The notes beneath the pieces were generated by a model. It saw only the letters and a list, made by a program, of their open reading frames with translations. It made no database searches and was not told the DNA's origin. Both the position numbers and the translations under genes were made by a program. Below are positions 27,501-37,038 of a stretch of 64,000 bases of DNA, in pieces; positions within the stretch are counted from its first letter, which is position 1; every line of letters begins with the position of its first letter. Source of the DNA: Sandaracinaceae bacterium (GTDB lineage: Bacteria; Myxococcota_A; Polyangia; Polyangiales; Sandaracinaceae); contig JACKEC010000037.1 of NCBI GenBank assembly GCA_020633195.1, positions 1 through 64,000 of the forward strand. The letters are read 5' to 3'.

Positions 27501-30500
27501 GATCGGCGACGCCGAGAGCGCCGCCGCGCGCTACCGCCAGATCCTCGAGAGCGACCCGCAGGACCGCGGCGCGCTCGCCGCCATCGACCGCCTCGGCGAG
27601 GCCGCGGGGCGCTGGGACGAGGTCGCCGACGCGATCCGCCGGCAGCGCGAGATCGTCGACGACGAGGCCGAGCACGCCGCGCTCACCCTGCGGCTCGGGC
27701 AGACCCTCGCGGGGCCGCTCGCGGATCGCCGGGGCGCGTTCGACGCCTTCAGCGAGGTCGCGATGATGCGGCCGGAGGAGGCTCGCGCCGTCGCGGGGCT
27801 CGAGGCCCTCCTCGACGACGAGGAGCTCGCGCCCGAGGTGCGCCTCGTGCTCGAGGACGTCTACGAGGCGACCGGCCAGTACGAGAAGCTCACCGCCGTG
27901 ATCGAGCAGCGCCTCGCCGCGTCGACCGATCCCGACGAGCAACGCGCCTTGCGCATGCGCTACGCCGAGCTCGCCGGCACGATCGGCGACGCGAAGGCGG
28001 CCTACGGGGCGCTCGAGGCGGCGTTCCTCGCCGACCCGTCGAACGTCGAGCTTCAGGACCGCGTGATCGAGGCGGCGGAGGCGGCGGACGAGCACGAGTC
28101 GCTCGCGCAGGCCTTCAGCTCGGCGATGACCTCGCTCGAGACCCACGACCAGTCGGCGCTCGCGGCGAAGGTCGCGCACCTCTACGACGTGGTCCTCGGT
28201 CGGCCCGACGACGCCGAGCCGTTCTACAGGAAGGTCCTCGCCAACGATCCCCTCGACGAGGCGGCGTTCGGCGCCCTCAAGGACCTCTACACGAACGCGG
28301 AGCGCTGGAGCGAGCTGCAGGTCCTCTACGACCGCCGCATCGCCGAGACCGTCGACGCCGAGTCGAAGCTCGACCTGCTCCTGCAGGTCTGCTTCCTGTT
28401 CGAGGAGCTGACGGACGACGCCGAGGCGGCCATCACCGCGCACCGGCAGGTGCTGGACCTCGACCCGGAGCACTCGGCCTCGCGCCGCGCCCTCGAGCGC
28501 CTGTTCGAGCGCACCGAGCGCTGGGACGACCTCGTCGCGCTGCTCCGCGAGGAGCTCGACCGCGCCAACCCGGACGAGCAGATCGGGCTCACGCAGCGGC
28601 TCGGCATGCTGCACGAGAAGCGGCTCAACCGGCCCGAGCAGGCCGTCGACTGCTACGAGGCGGTGCTCGAGCGCGAGCCGAGCCACCGGCACGCGCGCGA
28701 CGCCCTCGAGCGGCTCATCGCGGTGCCCGCGCAGCGGCAGCGCTGCGCTCGGATCCTCGCGCCCATCTACGAAGACCGGGGCGACTGGCCGGAGCTCGTC
28801 GACACCCTGAAGGTGCAGCTCGAGGAGGTCCCCGACGTCGGGGATCGCGTCGCGCTCCTCACCCGCATCGCGGGCCTCCAGGAGGATCGCCTCCACGATC
28901 CGGCGGCGGCGTTCGCGTCGATCGCCACCGCGGTCGAGGTCGATCCGGCGGAGCAGCTCGTCCGCGAGGAGCTCGCGCGGCTCGCCCGCATGCGCGACGC
29001 CGAGCGCGAGCGCGCGGCCGTGCTCGAGAAGGCGTTCGAGAAGAGCCGGGAGGACGCCGTCCTCGCGTGCGAGATCCTCCTCGAGCTCGCGCAGCTGTGG
29101 GACGACGCGGTCGGCGACGGCGATCAGGCCGAGGCCGCCTACCGCCGCCTCATCGCGATCGAGCCCGACGACACCGAGGTGCTGCTCGAGGCCTCGCGGG
29201 CGCTCGAGCGCCTCCACCTCGCGAAGGGCGACCACGCCGCGCTCGCCGAGGATCTCAGCCGTCAGGTCGAGCTCGAGACGGATCCCGACACGCAAGGTCG
29301 CTTGCTGGTTCGGCTCGCCGACCTGCGTGAGGAGCTCCTCGAGGACGTCCCCGGCGCCATCGCGGCGCACCGCCAGCGGCTGGTGATCGATCCCGGCGAC
29401 GTCGACGCGATGAGCGCGCTCGAGCGGCTCTACGAGCAGACGGCGCAGTGGGCGTCGCTGATCGAGATCCTCCGGGCGCGCGACGCGGTGGTGACCGACG
29501 TCGACGAGCAGTGCGCGATCGCGCGGCGGATCGGCGCCATCTACGAGGGCGAGCTCGAGGACGCGGACAACGCGATCATCGCGTACAACGACGTGCTCGC
29601 GCGCTTCGGGACCGACTCGGAGACGCTCGCGTCGCTGTCGCGGCTCTACCAGCAGGCCGAGCGCTGGACCGATCTGCTCGAGGTCGCGCAGATGGTCTAC
29701 GAGATGGCCGAGCAGGGTCCCATCCGCGCGGCCGTCCGCTACCAGATGGGCGAGATCATGCGCGGCTACACCGGTGAGGTGGAGCGCGCGGTCGAGGCTT
29801 ACGGCGAGGTGCTCGAGCTGGTCCCCGACCACCCCGGCGCGCTCGAGTCGCTGGCGGCGATCATGACCGCCGACGGCACGCCGACGACCCCGGAGGTCGA
29901 GGGGCGCGACACGCTCGACGACGCCGAGGCGGACGGCGAAGAGGGGGAGGCCCGCGAGGCGTCCGAGCCGTCCGAGCCCGAGGGGCCGGTGTACCCGGTC
30001 GAGGTGCGGATCGAGGCGGCGCGCGTGCTCGTGCCTCACTTCGAGAGCGCGGCCGACTACCCGCAGCTCCTCGACGCCCTGCTCGTGAGGGCCGAGTCCG
30101 AGGATCCGATGGAGCGCTACGCGGCGCTGCGCCGCGCGGCGGAGGTCGCCGATCTCGGGCTCCAGGACGCGAGCCGCTCGTTCGAGCTCCAGGGGCGCGC
30201 GGTGCGCGCGGGCCTCGCCGAGGACGACCTCGGCGACATGCTGCGCGAGCTCGGTCGCTTCGCCGCCGACAGCCAGCGCTGGTCCGACTACGTCGGCCTC
30301 CTGCGCGAGGTCGGCCCCGAGGTGATGGACGGCGATCTCCAGGTGCAAGCGTACTTGCAGGTCGCGGAGGTCGCTCGCGACCGCCTCGAGGACCCGGTGC
30401 TCGCGCGGAGCTACTACGAGAACGTCCTCGAGACCCAGCCCGACCACACGGAGGCCCTCGACGCGCTCGAGGAGCTCATCGCCGCGGCCGAGGACTACCC

Positions 30501-33500
30501 GGCCCTCCTCGAGGTCCTGCGTCGCAAGACGGACCTCGCCGACAGCCCCGACGAGCGCGTCCCGCTCCTCTTGCGTCGCGCCGAGATCGGCGAGTCGCAC
30601 ACCGGCGAGATCGCGAACGCCATCGACTGCTACGAGCAGGCGCTCGCGGAGACCCAGCCGCGCGAAGCGTACGAGGGCCTCGAGCGGCTCTATGGCCGCG
30701 CCGAGCGCTACAACGCGCTCGCCGTCCACTACGAGAAGATGCTCGAGGACGGCGTCGGCGAGCCCGTCGAGGTCCGCTACCGGCTCGGCGTCACGCAGCT
30801 CGAGAAGCTCGAGGACCCGTGGGCGGCCACCGAGCAGTTCCGGGAGGCGCTCCTCCTCGACGTGGAGCACCAGCCGACCATCGAGGCGCTCGAGCGCCTG
30901 ATGGACGACGAGGAGCACCGCGCGACCGCGGCGGAGATCCTCGAGCCCGTCTTCCTGCAGAAGATGGACTGGCCGCGCGTCACCGCCTGCATCGAGGCGC
31001 GGCTCGCCGCCGAGGCCGACCTCGACGAGCGCAAGGCGCACCTCACGCGGCTCGGGCAGATCCACGAGGACTACCTCGAGGACCTCGAGGGCGCGCTCGA
31101 GGCGTACGCCCGCCTGTTCCGCGAGGACCCGCGCGATCACTCCACGTGGGAGACGCTGTCGCGCCTCGCGCGGGTGCTCGAGCGCTGGGATCGCCTCGCC
31201 GAGATCTACCGCGAGGCCCTCGAGGGCATCGGCGGCGACGACGAGGAGACCGCGCGGCTCGCGCTGCTCACCGGTCAGCTCTACGACGACAAGGTCCAGG
31301 ACCTCGCGAAGGCCGCGCCGATGTACGAGCGCGCCCTGCGCTTCGAGCCGGGCAACCACGACGCGTTCATCGCGCTCGAGTCGGTCCACCAGCGCCGCGA
31401 GGCGTGGGACGACCTGCTGCGGCTCTACCGCGACCAGTCCTCGGCGGCGGAGACCGACGAGGAGCGGATCGCGTTCCTGCGCAAGAGCGCCCGCCTCCTC
31501 GAGGAGGAGCTCGCGCAGCCCGACCGGGCCATCGAGGCCCAGCGCGACATCCTCATGATCGACCCCGAGGACACGAACGCCATCGCGGCGCTCGACGAGC
31601 TCCTCGTGCGCCAGGAGCGCTGGCCGGAGGTCGCCGATCACCTCCGCCACCAGATCGAGCTCGGCGCGGGGGAGCCGTTCGTCAACGACCTCAAGCTCCG
31701 CCTCGGCAAGCTCCTCAAGGAGCGCCTCGAGGACACCGCGGGCGCGATCGACGTGTTCGAGGAGATCACCGAGGCCGACCCGCATCACGCGGACACGGTC
31801 GTCGCCCTCGAGCAGCTCGTGCAGTCGCCCGGGCACCAGACCCGGATCATCGAGATCCTCGAGCCCATCTACCGGGCCACCGATCAGTGGCGCAAGCGCA
31901 TCGCGATCTACGAGGCGCGCGTCGAGACCACCGAGGAGCAGTACGACCGCGTGCGGCTGCTCTGTCAGATCGCGGAGCTCCACGAGGAGCGCGCGGGCGA
32001 CATGCAGCTCGCCTTCCACGCCTACGCGCGCGCCCTCGCGGCGGCGCCCGAGGATCACGACGTGCGCGGTCAGGTGGACCGGCTCGCTCAGGACCTCGGG
32101 ACCTGGGACTCGCACGTCGCCGCCTACGAGGAGGCGCTCAAGCACACCCAGGACGCGACCGTGCAGGCGGAGCTCCTGACCCAGATCGCGCGCGTCCACG
32201 ACGAGATGCGGGGCGACCCGCGCTCGGCGATCGAGACCTACGAGCGCCTGCTCGAGGTCGACGCGGACGATCCGACGCCGCTGGACTCGCTCGAGTCGCT
32301 CCACACGATGGTCGGCGACTGGCGGGGCCTCGTGGACGTGCTCCAGCGCAAGGTCGAGCGCTCCTACGACCCGGAGGAGCGCGGCGAGCTGCTGCAGCGG
32401 GCGGGCTCGGTGCTCGAGGAGCTCCTCGGCGACCAGGCCGGCGCCATCGAGGCGTACCGCGCCGCGCTCATGGAGAACGAGACGGACGAGTACGCGCTCG
32501 AGGCGCTCGACCGGCTCTACGAGGCCGCGGGTGACCACGAGCAGCTCGGCGACGTGCTGCGGCGGCGCCTCGAGTCGGAGCAGGATCCCGAGACCCGAGT
32601 CGAGCTCGCGCTCCGCTTCGGTCGGGTGAACGAGACCCACCTGCGTCGGCCGCACGAGGCCATCGACGCCTACCGTCGCGCGCTCGACGACGACCCCAAC
32701 CAGCTCGAGGCCATCGAGGCGCTCGCGCGGCTCTACGAGCGCGAGGCGCAGTGGCCCGACCTGCTCGAGAACCTGCGCCTGCAGGCGGGGATGCAGGAGG
32801 AGATGGGCCGCCGCGTCCAGCTGCTCTACCGCGCCGGTGAGGTGCTCGAGCGCGAGATGGACGACGTCCTGAGCGCGCTGCCGACCTACCAGGACGTCCT
32901 CGAGCTCGACCCGCGCTTCGAGAAGGCCATCCAGGCGCTGCTTCGCATCGGCAAGCTCGACGAGTACCGCGAGCAGGCGGGCGAGATCGTGGAGCCGCTG
33001 CTGCGCACGCAGGAGCGCTGGGACGAGCTCGCGGAGCTGTTGGCGGGCAAGGCGCAGGCGGCCTACGACCCGGCCGACAAGCGGGCCGAGCTGCGGCGCC
33101 TCGCCGAGGTGCACGAGCTCGGGCGACAGGACCGCGAGGCCGCGTTCGAGGCGTACACGCGGGCGCTCGCCGAGGACCCGTCCGACGAGCAGACGGCCGA
33201 GGACATCGAGCGCCTCGCCGCGGAGCTCGGGGCCTGGGAGCGCGCCGCCGACGCCTTCGCGGTGCGCGCCTCCTCGGCGCTCGAGCCCGACGTCGGCCGC
33301 GGCCTCTACGGCCGGCTCGCGCGGATCGCCGAGGATCACCTCGGGGACGACGCGCGCGCGGTCGAGGCCTACAGCCGCGCCATCGAGCTCGGCGGAGACG
33401 ACGACGAGGCGCTCGGCGCGCTCGACCGCCTCTACACCAAGCTGGCCGCGTGGCCCGAGCTCGGGGAGATCCTCGACCGCCGGGTGCAGGCGAGCATGGA

Positions 33501-35892
33501 TCCGACGGAGCGGGGCGAGCTGCTCGTCCGCCTCGGGACGCTGAAGCAGGAGCAGTTCGGAGACCGACAAGGCGCCTTCCGGGCGTTCAGCGAGGTGCTC
33601 GAGCGCGATCCGTCCGAGGCGCGCGCGGTGGCGGCCATGGAGTCGTTGCTCGAGGACGACTCGCTCGCGGCGGAGGTCGTCGAGGTCCTCGAGCCGGTCT
33701 ACCGCGACACGGGCGCCACCGAGAAGGTCGCCGCGCTCTACGACGTGCGCATCGGCCTCGCCGACACCGACGGGGAGCGCGTCCGCTACCTGCAGGAGCA
33801 GGCGGGCGTCTACGAGACGGAGCTCGGGGACGCGACGCGCGCGCTCGAGGCGCTGCGTAGGGCGTTCGACATGGACCCGCGCGACGAGACCATCGCGGGC
33901 GACGTCGAGCGCCTCGCGCCGCAGGCCGAGGGTGGCTGGGAGTCGCTGCGCGGCCTGATCGAGCGGGTGCTCGAGGCGGGCGGCGACGACTTCGACCAGA
34001 TGCTCGTGCGCGACCTCAACATGCGCGCGGCGCGCTGGTACCGGGACTACCTGAACGACCCGGAGCAGGCCGAGGCGCGCTACCGCGGCGCCATCACCGC
34101 CGACCAGGACACGCAGGAGGCCCACGAGCAGCTCGTGGAGCTGCTGCGCGCGCCGGGCCGGGAGAAGGCGCTCGTGGCGGCGCTCGTCCACTGGGCCGAC
34201 GTGGACTACGACGAGGACGCGAAGAAGGCGCGTCTGTCGGAGGCGGCGGCGCTGGCCGAGTCGGCGTTCAACGAGCCCGCGCTCGCGATTCGCTGCTACG
34301 AGAAGATCCTCGAGGTCGACGGGACGCACGCGCACTCGCTCGACCAGCTCGTCCGCCTCGAGGGCGACGTGGGCAACCACGAGCGCGTCTGCGACCTCCT
34401 CGAGACGCGCATCGAGGTCGAGATGGACCCCGACGCGAGGCTCCAGCTGCGCAAGCAGCTCGCGGCCACCTACGCGACGCTGGAGCGCATCCACGACTCC
34501 ATCGAGGCGTGGCAGGGAGCGCTCGACGAGGTGCCCGACGACCTCGACGCCATCAGCGCGCTCGAGGGGCTCTACGAGCGCACCGAGCGCTGGAACGACC
34601 TCGAGGACCTCGTCCAGCGGCGCCTCGAGATCGCGCGCACGCCGGAGGAGAGCATCGCCGCGCGGGTCCGCCTCGCGCGCCTCGCCGAGTCGCGCTTCGG
34701 CCGTCGTGACGACGCGATCGACCAGCTGCGCGAGATCCTCGAGGAGGACCGCTACAACGTGGAGGCGCTCGACGAGCTCGAGCGGCTACACACCGTCGGT
34801 GAGGAGTGGGACGAGCTCGTCGCGCTGCTCGAGCGGCGGATCGGCCACGCCCAGGACTCGGGCGACGGGGAGCGCGAGATCGATCTGCTCCTGCGGCTCG
34901 CCGCGGTCCAGGTCGAGCACCGAGCCGACGCCCCCGCGGCGGTCGAGATCTACCAGCGGGTGCTCGCCCGCGATCCGCAGCACCTCGACACGCTCGGCGC
35001 GCTGCTCGCGCTCCATCGCTCGAGTGAGGACTGGGCCGCCGCGGCCGACGTGCTCGAGCGCCTCGGCGCGGTGCAGTCGGACGAGGAGGCCGTCGCCACG
35101 GCGTACGAGGTCGCGGAGCTCGCCTCCGAGAAGCTCGACGATCCCGGCCGCGCGGAGGCCGCGCTCCGGCGCGCCTACGAGCTCTCGGGCGGCAGCGCCG
35201 ACAGCCGCGACCGGCTCAAGGCGCACTACGAGCGCCACGACCAGGCGGACCAGCTCGCGATGATGCTCGCGATGGACGAGGAGGAGACCGAGGACCCGGT
35301 CGAGAAGGTCAAGCTCCTCAAGCGCATCGCGGACCTCTACTCGGGCCCGCTCGGGGATCCGGGCTCGGCCGCGCAGTACCTCGAGCGCGCCGCGCAGCTC
35401 GACCCCGAGGACCGCGACGTGCTCCTGCCGCTGTGCGACCTGTACATCGCGGCGGGGCGCCAGTCCGACGCGATCCCCGTGCTCGAGCAGATCGTCGCGA
35501 GCTACGGCACCCGCCGGAACAAGGAGGTGGCCGTCTATCACCACCGCCTCGGCAAGGCGAAGGAGTCCATGGGCGACCTCGACGGCGCGATGGAGTCCTA
35601 CGACGCGGCCTTCAAGGTCGACCTCACCAACGTGGTCGTGCTCCGGGATCTCGGTCGGCTCTGCATGGCGCGGGGCGACCTCGACCGCGCGCAGAAGACC
35701 TTCCGCGCGCTTCTCCTGCAGAAGCTCTCGGACGACGCCGGCATCACGAAGGCCGACGTCTACTTCCACCTCGGCGAGATCTCCGCGAAGAGCGGCGACA
35801 ACCGCAAGGCGATCTCCATGCTCGAGCGAGCCAAGGCCGAGAACGCGGACCACGCCGAGGCGATCGCGCTGCTCGAGCAGCTCAAGGGCTAG
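24565..35892 (+). CDS. Giant tetratricopeptide repeat protein
   Basis: A 3,775-residue protein built almost wholly of TPR-type helical repeats. By eye I count about 48-49 composite units of roughly 76 residues, each with a classical TPR (AI.AY..VL..DP....AL..L..LY) and a following hairpin beginning with Trp (W..L...L). Six units are longer by about 17 residues carrying an EILEPVY-type insert. One acidic low-complexity insert interrupts the array at about residues 1772-1811. There is no signal peptide or membrane helix, so it is probably a cytosolic scaffold. Size and design resemble Myxococcus AgmK/GltI of the gliding machinery, but no other motility gene is nearby, so that link is only a hypothesis. 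GGGAG precedes the ATG. Confidence 0.92.
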   Translation: MASQNVSHLLGTLQEDPENQEALSAIAALAENGTSGLDADTERMLDLARRGHGERSEYRAAAHLLSVQAKLSADADPDRAANFYQELGQIYREELLDDSNAKGAFEQALALRPGDEDLQDQIAQIEQTAEKWSDIVKRFIDEANSASDPTLKSSLLVSAASLVWKYKGRGRDKQVDSLFKEALEAARGDARAARLYEQVLRTREKWEELAAVLLETAEGTRDKEEKVHLMIRAARVLANELGDKVRAAAAYERVLDFHPNHSRSMSFLVGYFMETKDWDHLVALYEDALRSRNKLDDEAGVLLQLGMVHWRFREAPDKAEPYFARLRKMDPAHPGMLDFYRSYLENDEDPQKLVKIFTDAQRGANSDEQRLALAIELAETSSLAGHDERAIDAWKTVLRLDPTNALAPRELRSLYERTEKWNALVEVLKAEADSVPDDEPERKVALLRELIPIYRGRLGLDVMVINTYNAILSLDPSDQEAIDALAETYESTNRWNDLIGVLTKQAEAQEDPAQQVELYLRVADLWIERFANYNQATQPLEQVIEIEPENRAALRTLKDIYTKKRAWTHLYDVLVKESRLASDPESRLAHKLELADLAGKRLHRHADAIQIWKEILEQAPDHPDALDNLQKLAEREKDWETLADVLERRVLESAADEKEQVKLLQKLGVIYGEHLEDTIKAASAWKRILDLDPKNGRALRTLRETFLASSDFEGLEALYADAGDYEGLVDVLGNVADRAKDDAVKVQLSFRAAEIYENELQQGNRAFRAYERVLSADPANERAARSLIPIYEGEGKHNRLPALYEVLYGHAEDDAGRLAILGTLRGLATERLSDDASAFDYSARAFALAPTDPETRASLERSAEPASRHEALVELYAGRLAAIDEDPDADTERLWLRRRIASIAGERLGQTDQAIAQLKQILEAQPDDAEAAEGLQQIYRAAGMHRDLRGLLLSRVSHATDEGSRRDLLGELARLEEHEIGDAESAAARYRQILESDPQDRGALAAIDRLGEAAGRWDEVADAIRRQREIVDDEAEHAALTLRLGQTLAGPLADRRGAFDAFSEVAMMRPEEARAVAGLEALLDDEELAPEVRLVLEDVYEATGQYEKLTAVIEQRLAASTDPDEQRALRMRYAELAGTIGDAKAAYGALEAAFLADPSNVELQDRVIEAAEAADEHESLAQAFSSAMTSLETHDQSALAAKVAHLYDVVLGRPDDAEPFYRKVLANDPLDEAAFGALKDLYTNAERWSELQVLYDRRIAETVDAESKLDLLLQVCFLFEELTDDAEAAITAHRQVLDLDPEHSASRRALERLFERTERWDDLVALLREELDRANPDEQIGLTQRLGMLHEKRLNRPEQAVDCYEAVLEREPSHRHARDALERLIAVPAQRQRCARILAPIYEDRGDWPELVDTLKVQLEEVPDVGDRVALLTRIAGLQEDRLHDPAAAFASIATAVEVDPAEQLVREELARLARMRDAERERAAVLEKAFEKSREDAVLACEILLELAQLWDDAVGDGDQAEAAYRRLIAIEPDDTEVLLEASRALERLHLAKGDHAALAEDLSRQVELETDPDTQGRLLVRLADLREELLEDVPGAIAAHRQRLVIDPGDVDAMSALERLYEQTAQWASLIEILRARDAVVTDVDEQCAIARRIGAIYEGELEDADNAIIAYNDVLARFGTDSETLASLSRLYQQAERWTDLLEVAQMVYEMAEQGPIRAAVRYQMGEIMRGYTGEVERAVEAYGEVLELVPDHPGALESLAAIMTADGTPTTPEVEGRDTLDDAEADGEEGEAREASEPSEPEGPVYPVEVRIEAARVLVPHFESAADYPQLLDALLVRAESEDPMERYAALRRAAEVADLGLQDASRSFELQGRAVRAGLAEDDLGDMLRELGRFAADSQRWSDYVGLLREVGPEVMDGDLQVQAYLQVAEVARDRLEDPVLARSYYENVLETQPDHTEALDALEELIAAAEDYPALLEVLRRKTDLADSPDERVPLLLRRAEIGESHTGEIANAIDCYEQALAETQPREAYEGLERLYGRAERYNALAVHYEKMLEDGVGEPVEVRYRLGVTQLEKLEDPWAATEQFREALLLDVEHQPTIEALERLMDDEEHRATAAEILEPVFLQKMDWPRVTACIEARLAAEADLDERKAHLTRLGQIHEDYLEDLEGALEAYARLFREDPRDHSTWETLSRLARVLERWDRLAEIYREALEGIGGDDEETARLALLTGQLYDDKVQDLAKAAPMYERALRFEPGNHDAFIALESVHQRREAWDDLLRLYRDQSSAAETDEERIAFLRKSARLLEEELAQPDRAIEAQRDILMIDPEDTNAIAALDELLVRQERWPEVADHLRHQIELGAGEPFVNDLKLRLGKLLKERLEDTAGAIDVFEEITEADPHHADTVVALEQLVQSPGHQTRIIEILEPIYRATDQWRKRIAIYEARVETTEEQYDRVRLLCQIAELHEERAGDMQLAFHAYARALAAAPEDHDVRGQVDRLAQDLGTWDSHVAAYEEALKHTQDATVQAELLTQIARVHDEMRGDPRSAIETYERLLEVDADDPTPLDSLESLHTMVGDWRGLVDVLQRKVERSYDPEERGELLQRAGSVLEELLGDQAGAIEAYRAALMENETDEYALEALDRLYEAAGDHEQLGDVLRRRLESEQDPETRVELALRFGRVNETHLRRPHEAIDAYRRALDDDPNQLEAIEALARLYEREAQWPDLLENLRLQAGMQEEMGRRVQLLYRAGEVLEREMDDVLSALPTYQDVLELDPRFEKAIQALLRIGKLDEYREQAGEIVEPLLRTQERWDELAELLAGKAQAAYDPADKRAELRRLAEVHELGRQDREAAFEAYTRALAEDPSDEQTAEDIERLAAELGAWERAADAFAVRASSALEPDVGRGLYGRLARIAEDHLGDDARAVEAYSRAIELGGDDDEALGALDRLYTKLAAWPELGEILDRRVQASMDPTERGELLVRLGTLKQEQFGDRQGAFRAFSEVLERDPSEARAVAAMESLLEDDSLAAEVVEVLEPVYRDTGATEKVAALYDVRIGLADTDGERVRYLQEQAGVYETELGDATRALEALRRAFDMDPRDETIAGDVERLAPQAEGGWESLRGLIERVLEAGGDDFDQMLVRDLNMRAARWYRDYLNDPEQAEARYRGAITADQDTQEAHEQLVELLRAPGREKALVAALVHWADVDYDEDAKKARLSEAAALAESAFNEPALAIRCYEKILEVDGTHAHSLDQLVRLEGDVGNHERVCDLLETRIEVEMDPDARLQLRKQLAATYATLERIHDSIEAWQGALDEVPDDLDAISALEGLYERTERWNDLEDLVQRRLEIARTPEESIAARVRLARLAESRFGRRDDAIDQLREILEEDRYNVEALDELERLHTVGEEWDELVALLERRIGHAQDSGDGEREIDLLLRLAAVQVEHRADAPAAVEIYQRVLARDPQHLDTLGALLALHRSSEDWAAAADVLERLGAVQSDEEAVATAYEVAELASEKLDDPGRAEAALRRAYELSGGSADSRDRLKAHYERHDQADQLAMMLAMDEEETEDPVEKVKLLKRIADLYSGPLGDPGSAAQYLERAAQLDPEDRDVLLPLCDLYIAAGRQSDAIPVLEQIVASYGTRRNKEVAVYHHRLGKAKESMGDLDGAMESYDAAFKVDLTNVVVLRDLGRLCMARGDLDRAQKTFRALLLQKLSDDAGITKADVYFHLGEISAKSGDNRKAISMLERAKAENADHAEAIALLEQLKG

Positions 35893-35895
35893 CGG

Positions 35896-36774
35896 TTGGG
35901 TACGAGCGTCTCCATCGACGGCGTCCTGGTCGATCCCGGGACGGCGTCGGTGCCGGTCATGGATCGCGGCTTCCTCTACGGCGACAGCGCCTTCGAGGTG
36001 ACGCGCACCTACGGCGGGCAGCCGTTCGCGCTCGGGGCTCACCTGGTGCGGCTCCGGCGATCCTGCGAGCGCCTCGGGATCGCCGTGGGCGCGCCAGACG
36101 ACGCGCTCCGCGCGGAGATCGCGGCGGCGCTCGACGCGGCGGCCAACCCGGAGTCGTACGTGCGCGTGATCGTGACGCGCGGGGTCACCGAGATCGGGCT
36201 CGGGGTGGGGCAGGGCCAGACGACGCGGCGCATCGTCGTCGTGCTGCCGCTCCCCGCGCAGCCCGCGGCGCTGTACGAGGACGGCGTCGAGCTCGCGACG
36301 GTGATGACCGCGCGCTCCCTCGACGGCACCGGCGCGGCGGGCGCCAAGGCCTCCAACTACCTGCCCAACATCCTGTCGCTGGCGTCGGCGCGGGCGCGCG
36401 GCGGCTACGAGGCGCTGAGCGTGGGAGCCGGGGGAGAGATCCTCGAGGGGGCCACGAGCAACGTCTTCATCGTCCGGGACGGGACCGTGTGGACCCCGCC
36501 GCTCGAGCTCGGGATCCTCGAGGGGATCACCCGAGGGCTCGTCCTCGACGCGGCCCGGGACGAGGGCGTCGAGGTCGAGCAGCGCCTCTTCTTCCCTCAC
36601 GATCTCTACACCGCCGCCGAGGCGTTCATCACCAGCAGCCTCCGCGAGGTCGTGCCGGTGGTCCGGGCCGACGGAGTGGTGCTCGGCGACGGTCGACCCG
36701 GGGCGCTCACGCGGCGGCTGCACGCCGCCTTCCGGCGCTGCGCCGAAGACGTCTTGGCGTCCGAGCGCGGTTGA
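35896..36774 (+). CDS. Class IV PLP-dependent aminotransferase
   Basis: A 292-residue fold-type IV aminotransferase related to IlvE, D-amino acid aminotransferase and aminodeoxychorismate lyase. It shows DRGFLYGDSAFE, the PLP Lys in AGAKASNYLPN, and the phosphate-binding GATSNVF. It starts at TTG, three bases after the TPR stop; no other start fits the conserved N-terminus. Sequence alone does not settle which of the three activities it has. Cytosolic. Confidence 0.88.
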   Translation: MGTSVSIDGVLVDPGTASVPVMDRGFLYGDSAFEVTRTYGGQPFALGAHLVRLRRSCERLGIAVGAPDDALRAEIAAALDAAANPESYVRVIVTRGVTEIGLGVGQGQTTRRIVVVLPLPAQPAALYEDGVELATVMTARSLDGTGAAGAKASNYLPNILSLASARARGGYEALSVGAGGEILEGATSNVFIVRDGTVWTPPLELGILEGITRGLVLDAARDEGVEVEQRLFFPHDLYTAAEAFITSSLREVVPVVRADGVVLGDGRPGALTRRLHAAFRRCAEDVLASERG

Positions 36775-36808
36775 CGCCCGGCCTCGGCTCGGCTACATCG
36801 CCCGACCC

Positions 36809-36973
36809 ATGTCCTCGATTTCTCAGAAGACCAAGAAGCGGCGTAAGATCCGCCTCAAGGCGAACGGCAAGCAGCAGAAGAAGGCCCGCGCCGCGCAGGG
36901 GACGCCTCCGTTCCCGATCGACCCGGCGAAGGCTGGCCCGGACTCGGCCGAGAAGGCCTCCGCCGCCAAGTAG
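36809..36973 (+). CDS. 54-residue Lys/Arg-rich small protein
   Basis: A 54-residue product with a strongly basic first half (QKTKKRRKIRLKANGKQQKK) and a second half with GTPPFPIDP and a Lys/Ala tail. It is 34 bases after the aminotransferase gene. Composition is like that of small nucleic-acid- or ribosome-binding proteins. Coding is supported by the biased composition, the clear ATG and its fit in the gap before the convergent gene. Function unknown. Confidence 0.65.
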   Translation: MSSISQKTKKRRKIRLKANGKQQKKARAAQGTPPFPIDPAKAGPDSAEKASAAK

Positions 36974-37006
36974 CGCGTCTGCGCTGCTCCGCGCTCTTCC
37001 GCTCCC

Positions 37007-37034
37007 GACGCCGAATCGCCGACGCCGAATCACC
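37007..37034 (+). repeat. Two tandem copies of a 14-base unit
   Basis: The unit GACGCCGAATCGCC (37007-37020) is repeated as GACGCCGAATCACC (37021-37034), 13 of 14 bases identical, and a third copy is begun. It lies between the convergent ends of the basic small protein gene and the lipoprotein gene. No hairpin or U-tract is evident. Probably a local slippage duplication. Confidence 0.6.
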
Positions 37035-37038
37035 GACG

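Noticed and set aside
24589..34494. A 3,301-residue open frame on the minus strand opposite the TPR gene
   Set aside because: Its composition (Val/Leu/Arg/Glu without repeats or motifs) is what reverse-strand translation of GC-rich coding DNA gives. The plus-strand frame has clear TPR motifs throughout, so this is a shadow.
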